Positions 35,221 through 45,237 of a stretch of 64,000 nt of DNA are shown here, piece after piece. Position 1 is the first letter of the stretch. Every line of letters begins with the position of its first letter. The notes under the pieces were generated by a model that was not told the origin of the DNA, made no database searches, and saw nothing but the letters and a program-made list of their open reading frames with translations. The position numbers were made by a program, and so were the translations under genes. Source of the stretch: Parietaria judaica (Eukaryota; Streptophyta; Magnoliopsida; Rosales; Urticaceae); assembly GCA_954871525.1 (NCBI GenBank), contig OX940870.1:8773501-8837500 (forward strand), written 5' to 3'.

Positions 35221-36583
35221 TTTATTTTATTACTTTTCACAAACATTATATTAAACATAGTATTCGTGCGAATTGTATATTTACCACAACAGGTCGTCCA
35301 TTCATTTTTTCCCAGAATCATCACACAAGTAATTTATGTCCCAACATCACATAGGTCAAGTCAGATTCGGCACCGGCACCGGTGTCGCAGTTAGCGTTGG
35401 TGTCTCAGTCGGCACCGATGCCCTAAACAAATATTCCTCAGTTTTTTGGTGCCGGATTTGATTTTAAACTACATGTCATTTTTTTTTAGTTTTTAGTATG
35501 TCATTTTTAGTGTATTTTAAACTTTTATTGTCGTTTTTATACTATTTGTAGTTTTTAATTTTTGATTTTCAAAAATACATGCGGTTTTTAAGTCAAGCAC
35601 TTTTAAAACCGAAATCGGTACAAAAAAAATTCCCGATTTTTTGGAACATGGACAAAAAAAAGGTTATTTCCCCGTTCCCGGTTCCGATTTTACTCTTAAT
35701 GAAGTTGATAGAAATAAGGAGTGATGAAAGAAAAAACTGAGTGAAAAAAACAAAAAAACAACAAAAATCTGTATTTAAAAATTCTTTAGAAAAACAGAAT
35801 AAAACTTGAAATGTTTTGGAGTTCAATTTGATGAGTTACATACCAAACAGTCATTTATTTTTTTCAGTGTAAGTGTACAAGTTAAAAAACTAGAAAATTG
35901 TTTTTAAATTATGTACCAAACACGGCCTTTATGACTTGTAACTGTAAGTACTTAACGCCAAAGTTCATTGAGGTTATAAACTCACGCTTGGTGCAAGACT
36001 GAGTACTTATGCCACAATATCCAAAAATAAAATCTATTGACAAAATAGACCACCGTCTCCTTCTCAATTCTCAGAAGCCAAAACCCAAGCGACGCCGTGG
36101 AAAGCTCCGGTTGGCGCCAGTCCGACGTCGTTTACAGTTGGGATTTCTCGAACAAGATTCCGCGCCGTCGTCGGTAAGCGTATCTCCGGCGATCTCTTTC
36201 TATTATCTTCAGATTGATAGTGTTCCATGTCCTGATGCAAGTCCGATTGTTAGGTCAAATCATTCATTCCAGACTCGACATCTTTCTTCACGATTCACGA
36301 ATTTTTCTCTCTTTTTCGTTGTTGTCTGCTAGTTTTGGATTTGGATATTTGATTAGTTGGAGGGTTTGGAATCTGGAATGACTTTTGTTTGAGCCGATTG
36401 AAGATTCTGGGAGTGTCAAATCTATGATCAAATCTTACGTCGTTAATATGGAGGAATTTCGAGTTTCTGATTGTTGTTCTATGTGCTGCTTAATTTGCCG
36501 AAGCTGTGTTTGAAGTCTGAAGTATGGTTCTGTCAACGTTTCTGTGCAGAAATTCAGCTCTTCGAAGCTTTCCGAGACGAATC
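35221..36583 (+). other. Flank of retroelement B and 5' UTR region of the DPH4-like gene
   Basis: The first 700 bp are AT-rich repeat-like DNA. A probable non-coding exon 1 of the next gene ends at 36173 (donor GTAAGC), and its intron ends at 36549 (TCTGTGCAG), leaving 34 bp of UTR before the ATG at 36584. An open frame over 36009-36332 crosses that donor and is not taken as coding. Confidence 0.5.
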
Positions 36584-37117
36584 ATGCTTCTCGGAAAGAA
36601 CTCCGCCGACAAAACTCATTACGAGATCCTATCTGCTCGAGAGAGCTCGACCTACGAAGAAATCCGAGCTTGCTACCGAGCAGCCATTCTCAACAGCCAC
36701 CCCGATAAATCCCACCAGAACAACGGATCACTGGGCGACGCGTTCTTCAAGGTCCAAAAGGCCTGGGAAGTGCTCGGAAACCCGACCTCTCGGGCACTCT
36801 ACGACAACGATCTCCGAGCCTCGAGGAGGGACGACGTGACGGTGGCTGATGACGTTAGCGTAGGAGACATGATGGTCGAAGACGGTGGCGACCTGGTCCA
36901 GCTTTATCACCAGTGTCGCTGCGGAGATTACTTCAGCGTCGATTCTTCGGAGCTGGGGAAAATGGGGTACCGGCTGTTGAGGGACAGTGACAAGATGTCT
37001 TTGCAAACGGGGGATGCTTCACCGGCGTCGGTTGTTCTTCCGTGTGGCTCTTGTTCTTTGAGGATCCGGGTGTTGATCGATTCTGATGCTTGTCTATCTG
37101 TTTGCGACGTTTTTTGA
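36584..37117 (+). CDS. DPH4: DPH4-like J-domain protein (diphthamide biosynthesis)
   Basis: One coding exon, 177 residues. An N-terminal J domain (about residues 10-80) has THYEILSARESSTYEEIR, the HPD tripeptide in NSHPDKSH, and a helix IV region ALYDNDLRA. It is followed by a CSL-type (DPH) zinc-finger region with two cysteine pairs, CRC in HQCRCGDYF and CGSC in LPCGSCSLRIRV. This domain pair is the signature of DPH4/DNAJC24, a cytosolic iron- or zinc-binding electron carrier and co-chaperone in the first step of making diphthamide on elongation factor 2. Length agrees with plant DPH4 (about 175). Start: an upstream in-frame ATG at 36524 lies before the probable splice acceptor, so 36584 was chosen. 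No lesion. Confidence 0.9.
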   Translation: MLLGKNSADKTHYEILSARESSTYEEIRACYRAAILNSHPDKSHQNNGSLGDAFFKVQKAWEVLGNPTSRALYDNDLRASRRDDVTVADDVSVGDMMVEDGGDLVQLYHQCRCGDYFSVDSSELGKMGYRLLRDSDKMSLQTGDASPASVVLPCGSCSLRIRVLIDSDACLSVCDVF

Positions 37118-38284
37118 ACAACTAAAAAACCCTTTTGGGTTTAGTTACTTATTGGTGTTCAATGCAAAAGCCGTGGGGTGAAAATACCATGTGAGATTAT
37201 CAACAATTTGATCGACGACTTTTGTGTGTCAAGCATTGCATATTGAAAACGAAAATGATGCACTGTAAACGACATCAATTGTGTAAGTCAACGTCATAGT
37301 TGAAAACGACAATACAGTGGCTAGCTAGACATGTAAGCAGAACAGTGTACATCGTATATGTTACAAAACAACACAAATTTATCCAAAACGACACAAATTT
37401 AGAACAACTGTATAAACGACATCAATGTTGTAAAATATGTAATAGGCTAATATTTTGGGTCAAACAATAAATAATTTTCTTAGTCTTAACTCTTTAATGC
37501 ATCAGCTCGCACTGCAGTAGATCGGCGTGGATATATAGAAATCAAATAATATTTTATTTTTCTTTCTAAAATAAAACAAAAAGAGCTAATTAATTTATCA
37601 TTATTTATTTCACACTCAAGTCTCAACCATCACATTTTAATTGTATTTCACGGTAGGGGAGGGACAGTGTTTGACCTAAAAGCCCACAGAATATTCGCTC
37701 AACCAATAAGATTGCGCCACGTCACGATGCACACCCACTTACGGTGGCTCTGATAAGCAGATGATTCCAATGGGCAATGATTAGCCTCGCCGACTTTATC
37801 TTCACAATCACAGTGGTCGTCACCAAGAAGGAACCGACCTCCTCCATTCCAGCTCCAAAAAGATTCCACTTTTTCAATCTACTCATCGATTCTCAGCAAC
37901 CCATTTCCACCTCTCTTCTCTCTCTCTCTCTCTATAGGTATCAATCAAAGCTTGCACTTTCTCTTTTTCTGACAAATTTAAGTAAAAAAGGGTACATGGA
38001 AAGGTCAAGAGAATGATTCTTCTTGTGGGGTTTGTGAAAGTTTGAGTCTTGTGATTACTTCTTTTAATCATTAGTCATTAGACTATATATTTTGTCTGTC
38101 GGAACTGAAAAGCTGTATTTGAGGAAGCTGAGTTTAGATTCTATCCAAGAACAAGCTGATGAATTATGGTTTAAGTGTATGTGAAGTATGAATGTGTGAG
38201 TAAGAGTGTCAAAGAACATGGATTTCAGGACTGATAACTTTTTATTATTTGACTGAAATCCCCAATTTTGATATAACAGGATTG
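37118..38284 (+). other. Intergenic region and 5' UTR of the TPR-like gene
   Basis: No coding exon. A CT-repeat (about 37915-37933) lies in the probable 5' UTR exon of the next gene, which ends at 37936 (TATAG then GTATCA). The UTR intron ends at 38279 (TATAACAG), five bases before the ATG. Confidence 0.5.
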
Positions 38285-38689
38285 ATGCAAGCAATAATGT
38301 TGATGAGCCACCGTTGGAGTGTCTTCGACGCGGTAAAAATCATCCCGGAAAACCCGGATATTTTAATGGCGGAGATAAACTCCGCCATTTCAAATCTTGA
38401 GTTTGCTCGCGGAACTGCGCTCCTTGAATCTCTGTCTCCTCCTCCGTCCATTCCGAGGGGAAAGAAGAGCTCCGATGGGAAAACCGTGGTGGCTCAGTAC
38501 GATGCTCGCTTGGCCGATGAAGCCTTCAAGAGCGGGTGCTCGGCTTTGGCTGCTGGAAAGCTCGACGAGGCTTTTCAGTCTCTGAACATGTCGCTCTCGA
38601 AGTGCCCGCCGGAGAAGGTCTCCGCTGTGGCGAAGCTTCAGTCTCTCATCTCCCTGACATCTCAGCAACTCCAGAGATCAGCCACCTGA
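38285..38689 (+). CDS. Small TPR-like plant protein
   Basis: One coding exon, 134 residues, starting MQAIMLMSHRWSVFDAVK. The start follows a splice acceptor, so an in-frame ATG at 38249 falls in the intron. The C-terminal half (ADEAFKSGCSALAAGKLDEAFQSLNMSLSKCPPEK) has the helix-turn-helix spacing of tetratricopeptide repeats (Ala/Gly at the packing positions), and a final helix carries LQSLISLTSQQLQ. I recognise it as a small plant family annotated as TPR-like but know no experimental role. It is intact. A scaffold function is the only guess the fold allows. Confidence 0.72.
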   Translation: MQAIMLMSHRWSVFDAVKIIPENPDILMAEINSAISNLEFARGTALLESLSPPPSIPRGKKSSDGKTVVAQYDARLADEAFKSGCSALAAGKLDEAFQSLNMSLSKCPPEKVSAVAKLQSLISLTSQQLQRSAT

Positions 38690-39835
38690 GTACCGAGTTC
38701 GCTTAGATCGTTTGTTGGATTGTTTGTGCAAAATTCTTGCTTGTGGTTCATTCTGTGTGTATATATCTCATTACACTGATGATCCAATATAGTTTTTTGT
38801 TCTTTGAATTTGTTGAATGTGTGACATGCTTGAATTTGTAACATAATGATTATATCACAGTGAAGGTAATAACCGAAAAATGTTAATTCGCGAGCAACAA
38901 ATGATTCACTCAAAAGTACTTTTTATCAGTTAGTTACAGAACGAGATTAATATACCAGATTATAAGATTACGTGAAGTAATCGAAAAGTTCAGTTCTCAA
39001 ATAGTAGCTAGAATAAAGTTCCACAAAATTAGAGAAAACAATTGACGAAAATATCCTAAAATAAGTTCCGCATTGCGTATGTGTTAACGCTCTTTCAGAC
39101 TTTTTTTACGCTCATGAGCAATGTGCCACTTTTTGGAGAGTGCAAGGGGGTTATTCTGCCGAAAACTAAATTTAGGAGGGGAAAATGCACCAATGAAAAA
39201 ATTTCAGGGGCATTATTGCAAACGAGTAGATTTCCGAGATTACACATGTGAACGGTTGAGAATTACGTTTGAGATTTTGTTGTTTATGGAAACAGACTAT
39301 TACAAGTGTACGCTATTCTCTGTCTTTCCTTCTCAGAAACCAAACAGATTTTCACAAACAGATCCATGACAATAGGAATTGTGGACCCATATATATATAT
39401 ATGTCTTGTAGAGGCCGTTCTTTTTGTCTTAATTAGTGATAAACTGAAATAGCTTGAACTGCAAAATCAAGCGTTGAGGACTGTTTGGTAACAAGTCATA
39501 GTTCACCATGACTTTATCTTGAAGTGAACCTATGAAATCTACACAAAGATGACACAATGCCTAATGAGCATTAACACTAGTCTTTGAATTATTTAATGAC
39601 ATAATAAGCATTTTTGTTATCATTACTTTGCCTTTACCCTTAAGTATTTTTTTGGAAACAACATTTTCAAAATAAGCTCAAAAGCCACTATCACACAAGC
39701 AAGGTCAATTTGAGCAGCAAAAATACAAAAGGTATGTATTATTTCACTATATTTATGTGTATATATATCAAATAATTGTCTCTCACTTTTAACATTCTCT
39801 TATTGAAAAAACATGACTGTGCTCTATCATCGTGA
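38690..39835. other. Gene-free intergenic stretch
   Basis: 3' flank of the TPR-like gene, then AT-rich DNA. The part at about 39110-39230 (TGTGCCACTTTTTGGAGAG, GGGGCATTATTGC) resembles MITE text also hinted at near 1130 and 21600, but no terminal repeats could be paired. A short AT run is at 39390-39405. Confidence 0.45.
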
Positions 39836-40578
39836 AGAGCCAGAAAAAACCCTTCGAAGAGATGCAAAATTTTCTCTTCATGTTTTAAGGAGGCATATTC
39901 GCATCGCAATGCCTTGGGTGTCAAGCAATCCACTCCGAGCCTTGATGATGAAAACCCGACTGGCGATTCCGACGATGAAGAAGTAAATCACTATCCCCTC
40001 TTTGATATTCTATTTCCATAAGCATGATTACGATTTCGAACATGGTCATGAGACGAGTGTCTCGTGGCTCTTTGAGCCTGTTTTGGCTATTTCAGGTTGT
40101 TGTTTCGGCGATTCGCAGCGGTGCGCTCGAGAAGATGAGAAAGAAGCCGATCTTGTTGATATCCGATAGCTTCTCGTGGGTCTACTCCCCGAAGACGAAT
40201 GAGCTCTTCATAGCCCCGAAGAGGTTTGACCAACAAGATGGCATGGAAGACAGTGTTGAAGACTTTGACATGGAAGAGTTCTTGTCTGTCAAGAGCCGTT
40301 TCTCTTGCTGTTCGAGTGTCGCAAGTAAAGACGTGTTTGTCTCCGTGAAGACGAGCTTTTCACGTAGCTCGAGCTTCAACGATGGCGGTAATAATGAAGT
40401 TGACTCAAAGGAGCTTCAAAGGCGCTCGGCGATGCAAGAGTTTTGTCACTGCGAAGGTTGGCCCTTTGGTCTCTGTCGTAAGGCTGTGTTACTTCCTCCA
40501 TTGCCGAAGTCTCCCTCTGAATCTTGGTCTTGGCGTAAAGGAACAAAATCAACACTTAAACTCACATATCAATGCTGA
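39836..40578 (+). CDS. Conserved plant protein of unknown function
   Basis: Two exons are visible: 39836-39982 and 40096-40578, joined in phase 0 at GATGAAGAA/GTAAAT and TTTCAG/GTTGTT. Exon 1 has the conserved-looking RCKIFSSCFKEAYSHRN and an acidic stretch (GDSDDEE). Exon 2 has VVVSAIRSGALEKMRKKP, FSWVYSPKTNELFIAPK, a serine/cysteine patch SRFSCCSSVAS, and the strongly family-typical EFCHCEGWPFGLCRKAVLLP and LPKSPSESWSWRKG. I recall plant homologues with this order, all uncharacterised. Exon 1 has no in-frame ATG after the stop at 39833-39835, so the true start lies in an undetected upstream exon or has been lost. The start coordinate is only where the frame opens. Confidence 0.65.
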
Positions 40579-40975
40579 TATATACACATATATGTATATA
40601 TAAAAGTATGTATTCAAGTTTCATCTGCTTCGTAGTTCATTCTTTTACCTTTGTTGGTTAGCGAAGTGACGATGATTACTCGAGTTAAGTACGAATAAAG
40701 CAGTAATTTTCATGTTGGCAGCAGCACATTTCCACACGCTCTAAAAAACGACTAAAAATGTTAATTGGTGCACAACACAAGTTATTTGCTCAAGAGTATT
40801 TTATCAAGTAATTATTGAACGAGATCAATATGCTAGATTACGTCATTACGATAGTGTTGTTAGCTTGTTTGTAAGAATAACACGGGATAACAGTTTTTCG
40901 CACGCATATTTAATGTTTCTTTTGTCCTAGTTTGGTTCATGTGTTTCTTGTTATCAAGATAGTTTTGATATTTAT

Positions 40976-41070
40976 GACGGTTTTCCCTTCGCTATATGTG
41001 AAGGTTCTATAAATAAAGTTGATATAAATAAAGTTGAGACGGGGTCACTATGTGAGTGATTTCTGATTAT
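40976..41070. repeat. Dispersed repeat, copy 2 of 2
   Basis: Shares GTGAAGGTTCTAT, AATAAAGTTGAGACGG and ATGTGAGTGAT with 9385-9460, in the same order. This copy carries an internal direct duplication of TATAAATAAAGTTGA, which makes it slightly longer. Confidence 0.55.
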
Positions 41071-41123
41071 TTGTCGGAAAAAAAAAAAGGAAGAAGAATG
41101 AACCTACAAGGCTTTCTCTTATA

Positions 41124-41312
41124 ATGGATAGCACATTGGGACCAAATTTAATCTCTAAACCGGGTTTTAGCCTTAAACCAATTTCCAGGGTTTTTCGAAG
41201 AACAAGAAGATGGTTTTCAATTTTCAAATACCCAGGATCCGGGGTTCCGGGTTACGGTTTTGGCAAAAAAAATCTGGTTAACTGGACTATTTCCACCCCT
41301 AAAGAAAACGTT
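41124..41312. mobile_element. Degenerate hAT-like repeat
   Basis: Short units rich in AACCGG, TTCCGG and GGATCCGG, ending in TTTCCACCCCTAA (reverse complement TTAGGGGTGGAAA). Composition and end resemble the fragment at 1-231. An open frame here is translated repeat. Confidence 0.4.
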
Positions 41313-41843
41313 TTTTTGGCTTTTCGGATTGGGAACATTGTGGATGGTTGAGAATGGACCACTCCACTCATCCCAATGCGCACTTAGCCATTAGAAAATA
41401 AGAGCGTTGTTTTGCAATTGAATTCATCCAAAACCATGCTTTGTTTGACTTCACCTAATACGAGACGACACCATTATAGGCAGTATTTCACATCACCTTT
41501 TCCGATTCCATTCCTCTTAATTCGTGGAAAAGCAACGTGCAATTGTTAAGTTAGCATATTAAACTACTTCATTTCCAAGCTTTGGTAAAGAAGAAGGCTT
41601 TATTTATTCATCCATGGCCAATTGTAAGAAACACAATCAACATAGGATTTAGGATTCTAATTCATCAAATTATCATTAAAAAGCGATACTAAAGTTGCCA
41701 AGATCAGCTTTTATTCAGCTTTGATTGACCTGAACAATATGGTTTCTGAGAAACGACGCTACGATCTTCTCTCCGAGCATTCGGAAACACGATCTTTTAG
41801 GCAAGAAAGTAACAAACACAGGCAAGATCTTCAAGATATGTGT

Positions 41844-43530
41844 TTAAGCTCGTTGCTCCACATACGACCCAGCAAGCCCGGAAGTTGCAATAACAGATAC
41901 CTACATCAACAACAGCAACGATATAAGTTATAATCATATACTTATTCAACGTCTTTTTCTTTCACGGATAGAACCCTAAATTGCTATTCTGAATTTTTAA
42001 GTATACCTTTGCCCACTCGGCACCTAATCCTTTGCATCTCATCTTGAGGAATATCATTTTTCCACCAAGCTCCGACTCTACTTTCTTCCTCAAGAACGCT
42101 TCATCGGGACCAAACGATTCCAAATAAGCATTGTAACGGCTGAAAAGTGTATGAATTGCATTTGCCCACACGTCCGTCAAGGGCTTGGTGTTCTACACAC
42201 AAGTTCCAAATTGCGAACTCGTTAGCTACTGAGAGCAAGTTAAAAAAAAGGTCGATGAGAGACCCATGCTCCTTGAAGACGTACCGCAGAAAGAGGGACA
42301 AGTCGGTCTTTATGTTATTTATGTACGTCTGCTTAAGTCTTTCATTATGTTTCATGTTAGTTATTTATGTAATTGTCAATAAGAGATTAGGAATCCCTAA
42401 TCTCTCTTAAGTGCCCTCATTTTATGTTTTGTTCATCCCATTGACTCGAGACATCATGTTGAGAGCTTTGATTGTGTTCTCGATAGAACAACCTTTTCGA
42501 TCATTGTTGCATGAGATAAAGTATCCGGTAATCATCGCTGTAGCGGTTACCGTTGGCTTGCGTGATCCTTACATTTCATTTTATACCAGTTCCTATCAAA
42601 ATCTATGAAACTGACTCCAAATCAAATTGATTGGGATTCGGAAGTGAAATAAATTTATTTATCGACCAAATAACGGCCCAATTGACACAGTTATAGATAT
42701 ATGTACTTTTAGCAAAAAAACCGACAGTACCTCGCCACTTGATCCAACAGCATCGTCAAGTTCCATCTTGAAGTTCATGACAACAGCACCGAAATCCTCA
42801 ATTGCTTCGGCGGCGCGAAAAACGTTAGTGAGTATCTCTTTTCCTGCCTCGTCGTCGGTATTTTTTGACAATGCAGACTTTGCATCTTTGATTACGGCAT
42901 TGGGGAGGTCGTTCCAACCGCAAGCCATCAAATTCTTGAACGCCCTCTGCAAGTCAGGGTCGGCTATGGTCGGCATGTGACCAACTTCCTCGCTATAACA
43001 CCGCGTGCTTCCCAAGCTCATCGAAAGCGGAGAACCGGATTCTGTAACAGTCGCAAGAGGCGACAAAAAAATTAAAATGAAACACTTCTCTCACACGATA
43101 ATGTTTAAGGCAAGTAAAGTTTCCGATTCTGTATCGGTTCGATCTAAGAAGCAGATAAGAGGAACACAATATATATAATCAATTCAAGAACAGTCGAACA
43201 CTGAATTGGAACATAAATCGCAAACTCGGTGTTCTCGTAAATCGGATTAGAAGAGAAGCTGAATCGGAAAATTAGCGAAGAAAGCACGAGATAATCATCA
43301 TCCGAGACCAATATCGAGGAAATACATAGAGAAAAACAAGAGAAAGAGAGTGAGAGAGATCGAAAAGTACCGAAAGAAGCGAAGGGTTTAGGCGACGAGT
43401 GATTGGAGAGAAGGGTGGGAGCCGCGCGGTGGTAGTGGCGGAGAAAGTGGTGGTTGACGGCGGCGATGCGCTGAGATCCGAGCCTCGCCGACCGGAAAAT
43501 TGATCTCACACCCATCATCGTCTTCTCCAT
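41844..43530 (-). CDS. SDH5: Succinate dehydrogenase subunit 5, mitochondrial
   Basis: Plant-specific accessory subunit of mitochondrial respiratory complex II. Four exons on the minus strand: 43530-43371, 43041-42731, 42192-42007 and 41900-41844. Phases close, giving 237 residues. The first 60 or so residues are rich in Arg, Ser and Ala with few acids (SIFRSARLGSQRIAAVNHHF), a typical mitochondrial presequence. The mature part has HMPTIADPDLQRAFKNLMA, SALSKNTDDEAGKEILTNVF, VVMNFKMELDDAVG, FGPDEAFLRKKVESELGGKM and the conserved C-terminus SGLAGSYVEQRA. Start: the first in-frame ATG (MEKTMMGVR); a second at MMGVR is possible. All four exons are needed for the conserved protein, and no lesion is seen. 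Confidence 0.92.
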
Positions 43531-44176
43531 TTTCTTCTCTCTCTCTCTGTCTGCAGAAACAAAAAGAAAATTTGGCCTATGGTTGTGTAGGCTATTTACT
43601 GTTAAATTAAAATTGATATTTGTGGTATAAGTACCTAAAGTATTTAAAATAATTCAATATTCTCAAGCTAGGCTTCACTACTCCAAAGTAATAAAGTTTT
43701 CGTTTTTTTTTTAATCCATTTTTCGCATGTAGATCCATTGACATTAGAGTCATTTACACGTTTATATCTCGTACTGAATAAAAAAATCTCAATGTGACAA
43801 AAAAAGTTACATGAATAAAAAAACTCAGTAGTAATAAATTTTATAATTTTGAGTTTTCATGATTGCGGTTGAAGGTTTAGAATATATCCTGCTATTTTGA
43901 ATGACTTTTGATATATTCAGGGGCAGATGTATGTGATGGGGTGGTGTGGTTCCCAAACATTTTAAAGATTACACTAATAGTACTAAAATATTTTAAATTT
44001 ATGTACATAAACCCCTCTAAATTTACAATGTAAATTAAATCAGGTTTATTTTGGAAATATTTAATTTTGTATTTTGACATTGTATTTATTATGTAAATTT
44101 AATGAAAAAAATTGAAGCCCCTCTCTCCGAATCTTGGTTTTGTCACTAGATACATGTACCATAATTATCTTTTGAA
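43531..44176. other. Gene-free 5' flank of SDH5
   Basis: AT-rich, with the phrase GGTATAAGTACCTAAAG near 43624 that resembles the GGCATAAGTACCTAA text at 51551 inside another transposon. No exon chain. Confidence 0.45.
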
Positions 44177-44316
44177 AAAGGGCTAATGACGGTAAAAATA
44201 CCCAAAGTTTGGTCAAAGAACCCCTCGGGTACCCAAAGTTTAAAAGTGGTGGCAAAAATACTCAAAGTCACATTTGGGGAGTTGACCACTTCATTCTTGT
44301 AACGCTATTAACTTAC

Positions 44317-45173
44317 TGTTGATGTACAAATTCGTCATTATTTAATATGACATAAAGTGCTAAAGTTGTGAATTAATTAAATTTACAAACCATGATAAAA
44401 GGCTTTAAAGAAATAAACTGGTATTCGTAAAAGCCCATTTGAGAAGCCCAATGAGATTCTCAATCAGACCAAGAACCTACGGATACAGGCTACTCGGCCC
44501 AATGAGTTCTAAAGGCCCAAATCCATTCGACATCAGTTTAGAAAGACGAGGGTAGAGACGTCATATACTCTACCCGACATCCCATTTCAAACTCAGACGG
44601 AAGACCAGGAGCACGGAGTCAAGCCTCCAACGGACATAAATTCAAACACGACGACGAGAACGAAGTCATGGGACACGTATAGCCAGATCGTCCATTCAAC
44701 CCGGTCAGCACGGAGTGAAGACCCCTCGATTCCTGGAAGTCCAACGGGAAGAATTGAAGCCTATAAATGCCAAGCTCAAGCTCAGATCAATATATACGCA
44801 TACTTACAACCTCGAGAGAATACACTGAAGAGATTCTACACGGCATTCTTGTCATTTTGAGATCTTATTGTATTCTTTCTCTCCTTTTCCATTCCTTTCT
44901 ATTCTCAGACGTGATTTAGCTGCCTGTAGCTATCCGTCTATGTTCATTGTCGCAATAAACTAACAGAGGAAGTAGTTAGCTACCGCTTTGGGACGAACCT
45001 CTATAAAAAACTCCTCGTCTCATTTATACCGCTTATATACATATATATATATATCGTGAGTGAATCCTGAGCTTGCAACGCGAGAGATCGAATTCCATCA
45101 AATTGTTTCATTCAAAATTATCATACGCTCACAAGTCACACTTGACTGATTGAGGTGGGAAACCACGTCAACA
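44317..45173 (+). repeat. 5' LTR of retroelement A
   Basis: 857 bp, TGTTGATG...CGTCAACA. A TATA-like CCTATAAATGCC is at about 44760. It is followed at once by GTTTGGCGCCATCTGTGGGA, the primer-binding region. Confidence 0.92.
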
Positions 45174-45237
45174 GTTTGGCGCCATCTGTGGGAAATTGAT
45201 CTCGCTAACTCCTAACAGCTCAAAGCACTCCGCAAAC

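Larger units (their letters stand above)
22776..35927. mobile_element. Possible hAT-like MITE split by retroelement B
   Basis: GGTGCTGTTTGGTA at 22776-22789 and TACCAAACACGGCC at 35914-35927 form an imperfect inverted pair (12 of 14) of the GGCCGTGTTTGGTA type common at plant hAT MITE ends. Removing the 12.1-kb retroelement between them would leave an element of about 1 kb. No flanking duplication could be matched, so this is tentative. Confidence 0.3.
40579..41843. other. Gene-free stretch between convergent genes
   Basis: Separates the unknown gene (plus) from SDH5 (minus). It holds copy 2 of a dispersed repeat at 40976-41070 and a degenerate hAT-like repeat at 41124-41312. Nothing else is recognised. 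Confidence 0.5.

Noticed and set aside
36009..36332. 107-codon frame upstream of the DPH4-like gene
   Set aside because: It crosses a good splice donor at 36174 and has no family resemblance; more likely 5' UTR and intron.
42411..42608. 65-codon plus-strand frame with hydrophobic residues
   Set aside because: It lies in the second intron of SDH5 on the opposite strand, with no recognisable family.
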